From an uncultured Verrucomicrobiales bacterium (GTDB lineage Bacteria > Verrucomicrobiota > Verrucomicrobiia > Verrucomicrobiales > DEV007): a stretch of 59,111 nucleotides of DNA. Below the pieces are notes generated by a model that worked only from the letters and a program-made list of their open reading frames with translations, ran no database searches and was not told the origin of the DNA. The DNA is taken from NCBI GenBank assembly GCA_943789025.1, contig CALSSN010000020.1, positions 1-59,111 of the forward strand, in the 5' to 3' direction. A program made the position numbers and the translations under genes. This document shows, piece by piece, positions 45,458 to 52,876 of the stretch (positions within the stretch are counted from its first letter, which is position 1; each line of letters opens with the position of its first letter).

Positions 45458-46763
45458 ACCAGATACAGATGGGACAGTGGCTACTTCTGATTCCGCTGTT
45501 TCTCGGGCCGATCCGCAGCGCGTCGCTGTCGTCATCCCCTCCTACAACCACGGTCATTACCTGGAGGAAACAATCCAGTCGGTTCTCGCTCAGACGCGGC
45601 GCCCGGATCGCATCCTTATCCTTGATGATGGCTCCGCCGATGACAGTCTCGAAGTCGCGAGGTCGTTCTCTTCGCATGGGGTGGAGGTAGAAGCCCAGGA
45701 GAATGCAGGCGCGCATGTCGCTCTTAACCGCTTGGTCGCCAAAGCTGCCCGGGACTGTGGAACGATCGCGATTCTCAACTCTGACGACCACTTCCTTCCG
45801 GACCGTCTTGCCACCTGCCTTGCGGCATTGGAAACCAACCCGAGGGCTGAACTTATCTGCACTCCACTGGAGCTCATCGACGATGACGGCAGGGAACTTT
45901 CCAAAGACCACCCGCGCTCCCGTTGGTTTGCATCTGCCTGGTCACCCAGGGAGGAAGGCGCGCTGTCACTCGCCAGCTGGCTCGGCATGGCAAATTTTCC
46001 CGCCACCACGAGTAACATTGTTGCTCGAAGCGCCTTTCTTTCCGCCAACCCGATGCGGGATTATCGCTTCTGTCACGACTACTTCCTTCTCGCCAGTGCC
46101 GCGATTGCCGGGAGCATGGTCATCCTGCCGGGTCCGGCCATGCTTCAATACCGGGTCCATGCCTCCAACACGATCACCACGACACCGGAGGTGCTGGTTC
46201 GCGAAATGGCGCGCATGCGGCTGGAGCTCGCGCATCACCTCGCCCCGGCGGCCGAGACCAACCCCACCGTGCGCGAGCACCTCGCTGATTTCCTTCAAGC
46301 CTCCTGGGGCAATATTTCAAGCATTCCCGAGGCCGAGGTGCAGCTCGCTCTTGCGCTTTCCATCGACCTGAAAACAATCAGCCAGACAGTGGCAGCGATT
46401 CCTGCCGCGCGCCTCGCTTCCTTCCCAAATAGGGCGATTCTCAATGCCCGGCCAGTCGATGCCATCCACCCGATCGGTCGAGGTCCGGAACTTGCTCGTC
46501 AGGTAGAAGCGCTCGGGAAGCAACGCAATCAGCTCAAGAAAGAGTCGACAGCTTCCCGCAAGCTCGCGCAGACCCGCCATCGGCTCGCCCGCTCGCGCTG
46601 GATCGCTCTCGGCACAGTCCTCGGTTGCTGCCCGCGCTTGCACAAAAACGATGGCAGCTCGCCTGAGGAGAAGCTTGCCAAGCTCGAGGCTGCCATTGCC
46701 GAAAGCCGCTGGGTCGGTCTCGGGGCCAGGTTCGGGAGTGGCACGTGTAAAGATCTCTGCTGA
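45450..46763 (+). CDS. Family 2 glycosyltransferase
   Basis: This 437-residue protein opens with VAVVIPSYNHGHYLEETIQS, then ILDDGSADDS (nucleotide-binding aspartates) and AILNSDDHFLPDRLA (the DxD-equivalent), typical of inverting GT-A enzymes. The C-terminal ~90 residues form a basic coiled-coil-like tail containing a repeated unit, SRWIALGTVLG and SRWVGLGARFG. It likely works with the GT4 partner encoded just upstream (ATG inside the end of that gene) on the same glycan. Confidence 0.92.
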   Translation: MPEPDTDGTVATSDSAVSRADPQRVAVVIPSYNHGHYLEETIQSVLAQTRRPDRILILDDGSADDSLEVARSFSSHGVEVEAQENAGAHVALNRLVAKAARDCGTIAILNSDDHFLPDRLATCLAALETNPRAELICTPLELIDDDGRELSKDHPRSRWFASAWSPREEGALSLASWLGMANFPATTSNIVARSAFLSANPMRDYRFCHDYFLLASAAIAGSMVILPGPAMLQYRVHASNTITTTPEVLVREMARMRLELAHHLAPAAETNPTVREHLADFLQASWGNISSIPEAEVQLALALSIDLKTISQTVAAIPAARLASFPNRAILNARPVDAIHPIGRGPELARQVEALGKQRNQLKKESTASRKLAQTRHRLARSRWIALGTVLGCCPRLHKNDGSSPEEKLAKLEAAIAESRWVGLGARFGSGTCKDLC

Positions 46764-46783
46764 AAGACTCATCCGGCTGGAAC

Positions 46784-47551
46784 GTGCCTATCCGCCCAAT
46801 TCTCAATGACCCTGACTTCCGCATCATCGCGGAAGCCACCGACCACGTTGTTGTCGAGAAGCCTGCCCCGCTCCTTGTGCACCCTGCCACCCCGGGGAAC
46901 CCGCCCACCCTCCTCGATGGACTCAGCGGACTCCTCGCCTATGAGATTGCCAACGGAGCGCAGCTTTCTATCATCAACCGCCTTGACCGCGAGACCTCCG
47001 GCTTGGTCCTCATCGCGCTCTCCAGGAAGCGTGCCCGCATGTTCCACATGGCCATGCAGGAGCGCCTTTTTCTGAAGCGCTACCAGGCGCTCTGCCTCGG
47101 GTGGCCGGAATGGCAAGAAACCACCGTCGATGCGCCCATTCTCCGACTTGGCGAGATCCGTTACTCCCCGATCTGGGTCAAACAGACAACCCATCCGAAT
47201 GGCGCGCCTGCACAGACCAGCTTCCGCGTCCTTGAGCAGCTTACTTCGAACTCGGGAACGCGCTTCTCCCGAGTGGAATGCCGCCCCCAGACCGGTCGCA
47301 TGCACCAGATTCGCGTTCACTTGGCAGATCTTGGTCACCCGATTGTCGGAGACAAGATCTACGGATTCGATGAAACCTGTTACCTCGACTTTATCGCATC
47401 CGGCTGGACCCCTCGCCTCGAGGCACGCCTCGGCCTCTCCCGCCACGCCCTGCATTCGACTCACCTCTCGATGGATCTCGAGGACGAGCACTTTTCCTGG
47501 TACTGTGCCTTCCCTGAGGACCTCCTCTTTCAGGCGCGAGGAAAAATATGA
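46784..47551 (+). CDS. RluA-family RNA pseudouridine synthase
   Basis: This 255-residue enzyme isomerises uridine in rRNA or tRNA. Motifs include VVVEKPAPLLVHP, the catalytic aspartate in INRLDRETSGLVL, and GRMHQIRVHLADLGHPIVGD near the C-terminus. There is no S4 domain, so it resembles short RluA/TruC-like members, and the target base is not predictable. The GTG at 46784 follows the GT2 stop by 20 bases. Confidence 0.9.
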   Translation: MPIRPILNDPDFRIIAEATDHVVVEKPAPLLVHPATPGNPPTLLDGLSGLLAYEIANGAQLSIINRLDRETSGLVLIALSRKRARMFHMAMQERLFLKRYQALCLGWPEWQETTVDAPILRLGEIRYSPIWVKQTTHPNGAPAQTSFRVLEQLTSNSGTRFSRVECRPQTGRMHQIRVHLADLGHPIVGDKIYGFDETCYLDFIASGWTPRLEARLGLSRHALHSTHLSMDLEDEHFSWYCAFPEDLLFQARGKI

Positions 47552-48046
47552 AGCCCTTCCTGAAACGACCTCGGAAGGCAGTCTGGGTCGAAGGATTTCC
47601 GGGTGAAAAATCGAGGTCGATTGATCGGCGGAGGTTGAGCTGGATGAGCAACAACTCACTTGTGAAACTGGCACGGAACAACCGTTGGTTACTCTCTTAT
47701 GAAACTTCCCCCTCCACGGGAGTCAAGGCGAACCCGAGTTGCTCTGCCTGGCGGCGCAGGAAGCGTTCTTTTCTTGCGCGGGCCTGTTGCTAGGAATTTC
47801 CTTTTGCAACCCTTTCCACTCTCGGCGTCTGGCGGTCGGGGTTGGAGGGGGTATGGCGGTCGGGGTTGGAGGGGGTATGACTCCTAGGAATTTCCTTTTG
47901 CAACCCTTTCCACTCTCGGCGTCTGGCGGTCGGGGTTGGAGGGGGTATGGTGGGTTCGATGAATTGAGTGGTTATAATATTACTCATTCTCTATTGATAA
48001 ATATATAACCAGCATAAAATCGTGTTGGCTAGCCAAAGCCTTGATG
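47552..48046. other. Repeat-bearing intergenic region
   Basis: No gene is supported. It holds the two 67-base direct repeats and an inner 24-base tandem, listed separately, and an AT-rich segment at 47955-48046. A frame of 81 codons starting in the ATG at 47548 is not protein-like. Confidence 0.5.
47790..47950. repeat. Pair of 67-base direct repeats with an inner 24-base tandem duplication
   Basis: A 67-base block beginning CTAGGAATTTCCTTTTGCAA occurs at 47790-47856 and 47884-47950, apparently identical. Its last 24 bases (CGGTCGGGGTTGGAGGGGGT plus ATGG) are repeated at once at 47857-47880, with one final-base change. The two blocks are 94 bases apart start to start. Confidence 0.92.
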
Positions 48047-48570
48047 TCAACGAGAGGGCTCGAAAAAACCCGTGATCCCACCTTTACCGGCTGCATATAC
48101 ATATATTGGTTGTTTGTCTTGTGTAATCTCGTCGATCTCAATTAATACGTAAGTACTTGAATCATATCCCTCATGCAATGACTGACCACATCCCATGGAT
48201 GTTCCTCGGTTTTTGAAAGAGAACTCGACTGTTTTGTCATGATGTTTTTTTTTTAAATATGTAAAACCTCTGAAGACCTTTATCTACATACAAAGTTCCT
48301 TCGCTTGTAGCCCCCGGATGGATTGCCATCTACATATTGCTCTGAAGAAATCCGAATTGCAGTTCTCTTTGGAAACATGCAATCAAATCGCTCTATTGTA
48401 AGCCCGAGTGCATTGAATGCGAAACCTAGGTCTTCATTCGACAGAGGCTGAGTAACTTTTTCAATTGCATAATCATCAATCTGTGGTTCTGGCCTACATG
48501 ACATGGAAAGAAAGAGAATGGTAAGGCAGAAAGCTAGTATGGTAGAAGTGGTGCCGCCAAACGGAGCCAC
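48047..48570 (-). pseudogene. Low-GC lipoprotein gene with two frame breaks beside an IS element
   Basis: From a GTG at 48570 the frame reads STILAFCLTILFLSMSC, a lipoprotein signal with lipobox LSMSC, then PQIDDYAIEKVTQPLSN. A frame break near 48308 leads to GTLYVDKGLQRFYIF, and one base too many in an A10 run (about 48248) leads to HHDKTVEFSFKNRG and YVLIEIDEITQDKQPIYVY, ending at a TGA at 48047-48049. The total is about 173 codons. AT content and codon use differ from neighbouring genes, suggesting acquisition. The left IS end lies about 11 bases upstream of the start. The function is unknown. Confidence 0.68.
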
Positions 48571-48628
48571 TTGCCTGTTGATGAATTGAGGCTGTTCTTG
48601 GTGGCGAAAACCACAGAGAACAAAACCA

Positions 48629-48946
48629 ATGAAACGAAAAAGAAGGCACCTGAGTGCCGAATTCAAAGCACGCGTAGCGCTTGAGGCCCTCAAGGGCATC
48701 CGCACGATCATAGAGATAGCCAGGGAAAACGAAGTGGCCCCGTCACAAGTCGGCGCCTGGAAAAAGGAACTGGAGTCGCGTATTGACGAGATCTTCGAGG
48801 GCAAGAGCGAGGTCGCTCGGGAACTCGCGCGAAAGGAGGCGCGCGAGGTGAAGCTGGAGCGAAAAGTCGGCCAGCTGGTCATCGAAAAGGAGTTTCTCGA
48901 AAAAAAGTGCGAACAGCTGGGGGTCGACCTCAGCGAAAAGCCATGA
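48629..48946 (+). CDS. IS3-family transposase OrfA
   Basis: This 105-residue protein has an N-terminal helix-turn-helix (AEFKARVALEALKG to SQVGAWKKELESR) and a leucine-zipper-like coiled coil (VKLERKVGQLVIEKEFLEKK). It is the DNA-binding half of the IS3 transposase. The stop overlaps the OrfB start as ATGA at 48943-48946. No slippery heptamer for programmed frameshifting was noticed. Confidence 0.95.
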   Translation: MKRKRRHLSAEFKARVALEALKGIRTIIEIARENEVAPSQVGAWKKELESRIDEIFEGKSEVARELARKEAREVKLERKVGQLVIEKEFLEKKCEQLGVDLSEKP

Positions 48947-49773
48947 TTGAGCGAGACCACTCCCAGCTGTCGATTCGCAGGCAATGCGAGCTGCTCGCGG
49001 TCAACCGCAACCGGCTGGAGCCACGGCAGGCGAAGCTGCGTGAGCAGGATGAGGAGCTCATGCGACAGATCGACATGATCCACACCCACCATCCTTTTCT
49101 CGGAACGCGTAAGATCGTGCTCGAACTACGGGATCTGGGTTGGAGTATCAGCAGGAGACGCTGCCGGCGGCTGATGCGTATCATGGGTATCGAGGCGATG
49201 GTTCCCAAGCCGTCTCTGAGCAAGCCAGCGCCTGGGAATAAGATCTATCCTTATCTGCTACGAGAGCTGGAAGTTAATCAGCCAGACCAGGTCTGGTGCA
49301 CCGACATCACCTATATTCCGATGATCAAGGGCCATACTTACCTCATTGCGATCATGGATTGGCATACCCGCGCGGTGCTCTCATGGGATGTGTCCAACAC
49401 CATGGATACGGCTTTCTGCCTGCGAGCGCTTCATCGTGCGGTCAAGGTCGCAGGGAGAGCTCCTGAGATCTTGAATACGGATCAAGGTAGCCAGTTCACC
49501 TCGAAAGAGTGGACCTCGGCAGTAGAGGCCTACGGCGCGAAAGTGAGTATGGACGGCAAGGGGCGCTGGGTAGACAACGTCTTTATCGAGCGACTCTGGC
49601 GCAGTCTCAAATACGAAAAGCTGCGTCTGTGGAGCTATCGGAATATTCCGGAACTTTGCGAGCACGTGGACACTTGGATGAGCTATTATAATCACAGTCG
49701 AAAGCACCAGACTCTCGACTACGCCACCCCTTGGAGTCTTTACCGCCCGGAAAAAGAAATGAAAGCAGCCTGA
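48943..49773 (+). CDS. IS3-family transposase OrfB (DDE integrase domain)
   Basis: This 276-residue protein has HTH_21-like residues (HHPFLGTRKIVLELRDLGW) and an rve integrase core with the DDE triad: Asp in VWCTDITYIPM, Asp in ILNTDQGSQFTS and Glu in VDNVFIERLWRSLKYE. The family end HQTLDYATPWSLY is present. The frame is fully intact, unlike the surrounding non-IS genes. Confidence 0.96.
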   Translation: MIERDHSQLSIRRQCELLAVNRNRLEPRQAKLREQDEELMRQIDMIHTHHPFLGTRKIVLELRDLGWSISRRRCRRLMRIMGIEAMVPKPSLSKPAPGNKIYPYLLRELEVNQPDQVWCTDITYIPMIKGHTYLIAIMDWHTRAVLSWDVSNTMDTAFCLRALHRAVKVAGRAPEILNTDQGSQFTSKEWTSAVEAYGAKVSMDGKGRWVDNVFIERLWRSLKYEKLRLWSYRNIPELCEHVDTWMSYYNHSRKHQTLDYATPWSLYRPEKEMKAA

Positions 49774-49790
49774 TAATCAGGAAATCCGAA

Positions 49791-49843
49791 CCTTCCCCCC
49801 TCCCCTCGGGGAGGGGGGAAGGCCGAGGGCCTTGCCCTCGGCC
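49791..49843. repeat. Two adjoining perfect palindromes
   Basis: CCTTCCCCCCTCCC (49791-49804) pairs with 49809-49822 around loop CTCG, giving a perfect 14-bp stem. GGCCGAGGGC (49821-49830) pairs with GCCCTCGGCC (49834-49843) around CTT. Both hairpins share bases 49821-49822. No T-run follows, so this looks more like a REP-type intergenic palindrome than a terminator. It sits 11 bases beyond IS element 1. Confidence 0.85.
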
Positions 49844-49890
49844 CCAACCCGACTCAAACCACAACCCACCGCCCCAAGGACAGCATCAAT

Positions 49891-50342
49891 AAGAAACAGA
49901 TTTTGCTGGCTCCGTTCCCGGCACCACTTGTTTCAACGTACTGATCGAGGAGGGTCTGATTGACCAGGAAGGCATTTTCTGGGTGAAGGGCAATCGCGAG
50001 AAGCCCAGCCCGCCCACCGAAGATGGAGAACTGGAAACAGACGAAGTTGGCTACAGCTACGTAGGTGGCCAGTTTGCCACCGGTTACAGCCGCTCGCCGC
50101 TGATCGCGGACGAGCAGACTGGTGACGGCGAATACGGTGAAAACCACCCCTGGCTCAGCGCCAAGAAGGCGGTTGTCGGATTCGTCGGTGGCAGCGTTGC
50201 CGAGATGAAGCTGACCAGCAAGGAAGAAGGAGCTACCGTGCGCTCCAACGACAAGGAGATGGAAAACATCTTCGAAGAGCGCACCGGCGAAGACGGTGGT
50301 GGTGGCCTCCGTGCGAAAGGCACAGAGGTTCTTCATCCCTAA
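49891..50342 (+). pseudogene. Truncated type II secretion pseudopilin-like protein
   Basis: An open frame from just after a TAA at 49890-49892 to a stop at 50340-50342 has no start codon or N-terminal methylation helix. Its sequence is protein-like: CFNVLIEEGLIDQEGIFWVK, GYSYVGGQFATGYSRSPLIA, GENHPWLSAKKAVVGFVGGS, GATVRSNDKEMENIFEE. This resembles the C-terminal half of prepilin-like proteins common in Verrucomicrobiota. The 5' part was probably removed by rearrangement next to IS element 1. A GTG at 49983 could give a shortened product. Confidence 0.68.
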
Positions 50343-50395
50343 CCGGACTCAGTCGGGTTGCTGAGAGATCGGCAATCGACATCCAATCAAAATCA

Positions 50396-50430
50396 AACCC
50401 GGTGGGCTCCGCGCTCACCGGGTTTTTTTT
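50396..50430 (+). terminator. Intrinsic terminator after the pseudopilin remnant
   Basis: AACCCGGTG (50396-50404) pairs with CACCGGGTT (50416-50424) around an 11-base loop, and the T-run extends to 50430. It is the clearest rho-independent terminator in the window and ends the remnant's former transcript. Confidence 0.9.
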
Positions 50431-50878
50431 GTGTCCGCGAGGAAAAAGTGAGCGCGCATATTCTCAGCGGATCGGAAATCGAGTATCCCTAATAATTTGA
50501 ATGTTAATGCATTATCGTCGTTCGCCTGCACCGGACGCCAACGCGCGTATTCTTAGGGAATCGTTTCGAGTGCGCGTTCACGTAGCGGCAAATCGACGCG
50601 ATGGCGGTTTTCCTCTTGACTCATATAGTAAGCAAACGGATATCATAGATAGAGTATGAGTGATTTCGTTATCGATCGGTAGCCTTCTGTTTACTTACTT
50701 TTTACTCTTCTTTCTGAGTGATGAAACCCCACCGTGTCAGAGCTTCCATCGCCAGATCCCTGACTGTTAAAGGTGGGAGGGGTGTTGCTACCTTGTTGTT
50801 GGATGCCGAAGCTTTGCCCGCCTGCCTAAGAGGAAAACTTGCTGCGTCGGCACCGCTGACTCTTCACGGAAAAATCGC
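50431..50878. other. Intergenic region with imperfect direct repeats and a possible promoter
   Basis: Two imperfect ~31-base direct repeats occur (about 50454-50485 and 50553-50582). TTGACT near 50616, followed 17-19 bases later by GATATCAT, is a candidate sigma-70-like promoter reading right. A frame of about 56 codons from ATG 50720 is not convincing as a gene. Confidence 0.45.
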
Positions 50879-51397
50879 CCCGACGTAGTCTTTCGGTTGT
50901 TCTAACTGCGCTTGTCTGTTTGCAGTTGTCGTGCGCCGAGGATGGGGCGGAGGCCAGGGGTACCACTGAGGCTGAGACGGAGGCTGCTCCGAAAGGAAAC
51001 TTGGTAGAGATCGACGGTGCACCCCGCCATTCCGTTCCGGATCAAAGACTCCCCTCGGATCGAGCACGTGAATGGGAAAATCAATGTCGCGTTTACCAGC
51101 ACTGACGATGTCCTGTTCCAGATCGTGGGCCTCGCACCTCCGCTAGATTTTGATCAAGCGACTCGCTACAGCGCCGACGAGTTTCGTCTCGTTTTGATGA
51201 ACTCCGAAGTGCTTGATGGCGCACTGACGTCGAGTTCGGATGAGGGCGGCGATTCCGAAGTTGTGTTGCGACATCTTGAGAGTGGAGCCTGGAGAATGAA
51301 TGGCCGAGGGGAAGTCTCGGGAGGCGACAAGAAATACCGAGTCACTTTCAGCACGGTGTTCGATGAATTTCCCGAACCTCGACTGATCCGAAATTGA
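50879..51397 (+). pseudogene. Lipoprotein gene with a frameshift in a C-run
   Basis: A lipoprotein signal reads SPRRSLSVVLTALVCLQLSC, followed by an acidic linker EDGAEARGTTEAETEAAPKG and NLVEIDGAP. Removing one C from the CCCC run at about 51021-51024 joins it to AIPFRIKDSPRIEHVNGKI, NVAFTSTDDVLFQIVGLAPP and a C-terminal DEFPEPRLIRN, ending at 51397. No ATG precedes the signal in frame, so the start is either non-ATG or also damaged. About 170 codons; function unknown. Confidence 0.62.
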
Positions 51398-51553
51398 GTT
51401 TTCTCTACCTTTGATATTATCCCCACTGTGCTAACACAAATAATAAGCGCATACCTACACTTCATGACCTGATTGTTACTGTGACGCCTCAGCCTAAATC
51501 AGACAAAACCCGATTGCCTGCTATTGAGTTCCTGACCACCATCAGGAACCACA

Positions 51554-51862
51554 ATGACTAAAAGAAAAAGACGACAGTTCAGCGCGGAGGAAAAAGTCAG
51601 AATCCTCCGCCTCCACCTCCTCGAAGGCACCCCCGTCAGCGAGGTCTGCGCCTGCCAGGAAATCAGCCCAACCCTCTTCTACCAGTGGCAGAAGACCCTT
51701 TTCGAGGAAGGGGCTGCCGCCTTTGATCGCGCACGCAGACGCCCCGACCCGAAGGACCGTGAGATCGGCCAGCTCAAGGAGCAGCTCACCCGCAAGGTCG
51801 CCGTCATCGGCGAGCTGGCACAGGAGCTCGTTGAGGCAAAAAAGCCACTTGGGGGATCGTGA
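51554..51862 (+). CDS. IS3-family transposase OrfA
   Basis: This 102-residue protein has an N-terminal helix-turn-helix (AEEKVRILRLHLLEGTPVSE then ISPTLFYQWQKTLF) and a C-terminal heptad-like region (REIGQLKEQLTRKVAVIGEL). It is clearly different in sequence from OrfA of element 1. Its stop overlaps the OrfB GTG start by four bases (GTGA at 51859-51862). Confidence 0.95.
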   Translation: MTKRKRRQFSAEEKVRILRLHLLEGTPVSEVCACQEISPTLFYQWQKTLFEEGAAAFDRARRRPDPKDREIGQLKEQLTRKVAVIGELAQELVEAKKPLGGS

Positions 51863-52836
51863 AGGGACGCTGGGTCGAGCCCGATCTGCGCGACGAGGTC
51901 GTCGACAGGATCGAGGCCTGGCACACTCTCACCGCGATCCCCCGCACTTCCTTGCTTTCCTGGGCCGCCATTCGGCGTGCCACCTACTACGACTGGAGCG
52001 GCCGTCAGGGCTTGGCCAACCGACATAACCCGCCGCCCCACCAGTCCCACTGGACTCTGCCGCAGGAGCGGGAGGCCGTGCTCACGTATGCCCGGGAGCA
52101 CCCCGGCGAGGGCTACCGCAGGCTGACCTACATGATGATCGATGCCGACGTAGCTTACCTCTCGCCCGCGACCGCCTACCGCATCCTTTCCGGTGAGGGG
52201 ATGCTCGGGCGGCCGCCGAAACCCTCGAAGAAAGGCACCGGCTTCCACCAGCCTTCGGCGGCTCACCGGCACTGGCACATCGACTTCACCTACCTCAACT
52301 TGTCGGGAACTTTTCATTTCCTCTGTGCTATCCTCGATGGCTACAGCCGGGCCATCCTCTCCTGGGACATCGCTCCCACGATGACCTCTGAGGACGCACA
52401 GATCGTTCTCCAGCGAGCCCGCGAGGCCTTTCCCGATGCCCGCCCGAGGGTCATAAGCGACAACGGCAAGCAGTTCGTGGGACGAGAGTTTACCAGCCTG
52501 CTGAAAACAGCCGACTTCACCCGGGCTACCACCTCACCTTACTATCCCCAGTCCAACGGCAAGATCGAGCGCTTCAACGGCAGCCTCAAAAATGAGTGCA
52601 TCTACCCCACCACCCCGCTCACCCTGGAAGATGCCAAGCGGGTCGTCTCAGGCTATGTCGACCATTACAACAACGTGCGCCTGCATTCGGCCATCGGCTA
52701 CGTCCCGCCATCTGCCGTCCTCGAAGGGCGCCGGGACGCCATTCACGAACAGCGGGACAAAAAGCTTGCCAAAGCTCGACTCCATAGGATAGAAATCTCA
52801 GACAACAAGAACCTTCAGGACTCAATAGCAGCGTAG
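51859..52836 (+). CDS. IS3-family transposase OrfB (DDE integrase domain)
   Basis: This 325-residue transposase has the rve core with Asp in HWHIDFTYLNLSG, Asp in RVISDNGKQFVGREF and Glu in QSNGKIERFNGSLKNE, followed by HYNNVRLHSAIGYVPP. It starts at a GTG at 51859 coupled to OrfA. The frame is intact and the element is probably still capable of transposition. Confidence 0.96.
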   Translation: MKGRWVEPDLRDEVVDRIEAWHTLTAIPRTSLLSWAAIRRATYYDWSGRQGLANRHNPPPHQSHWTLPQEREAVLTYAREHPGEGYRRLTYMMIDADVAYLSPATAYRILSGEGMLGRPPKPSKKGTGFHQPSAAHRHWHIDFTYLNLSGTFHFLCAILDGYSRAILSWDIAPTMTSEDAQIVLQRAREAFPDARPRVISDNGKQFVGREFTSLLKTADFTRATTSPYYPQSNGKIERFNGSLKNECIYPTTPLTLEDAKRVVSGYVDHYNNVRLHSAIGYVPPSAVLEGRRDAIHEQRDKKLAKARLHRIEISDNKNLQDSIAA

Positions 52837-52876
52837 CCATCTTTGTCCGATTCAGGGTGAACCAGTACAGTTACCT

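Larger units (their letters stand above)
48582..49779 (+). mobile_element. IS3-family insertion sequence (element 1)
   Basis: The element contains two overlapping transposase frames and is bounded by imperfect inverted ends: left TGAATTGAGGCTGTTCTTGG and right (reverse complement) TGATTATCAGGCTGCTTTC. Ends begin TG, as in IS3-family members. No matching target-site duplication was found at either plausible boundary, so boundaries are approximate and flanking DNA may have been rearranged. Confidence 0.8.
51480..52869 (+). mobile_element. IS3-family insertion sequence (element 2) with 5-bp target duplication
   Basis: The element is bounded by related inverted ends: left TGTGACGCCTCAGCCTAAAT then CAGACAAA, right (reverse complement) TGTACTGGTTCACCCTGAAT then CGGACAAA. 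The pentamer GTTAC lies directly outside both ends (51475-51479 and 52870-52874), a target-site duplication that fixes the boundaries. It encodes OrfA and OrfB and belongs to a different group from element 1. It landed seven bases before the ATG of the subtilisin-like protease gene. Confidence 0.95.

Noticed and set aside
47548..47793. Plus-strand frame of 81 codons overlapping the pseudouridine synthase stop
   Set aside because: Composition is not protein-like and it ends inside the first direct repeat; no signal or domain is visible.
47790..47950. CRISPR-like array
   Set aside because: Only two 67-base repeats with a 27-base gap that is itself part of the repeat; no spacers and no cas genes in the window.
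49854..50336. Minus-strand frame of 160 codons
   Set aside because: It is antisense to the pseudopilin remnant, whose plus-strand translation has clear family character and is followed by a terminator.
50720..50890. Possible small gene of about 56 codons starting ATGAAACCCC
   Set aside because: No recognisable domain, no clear ribosome-binding site, and it runs into the following lipoprotein signal in another frame.
48582..52869. Composite transposon flanked by two IS elements
   Set aside because: The two IS3 elements differ in ends and transposase sequence, so they could not mobilise the intervening DNA together.
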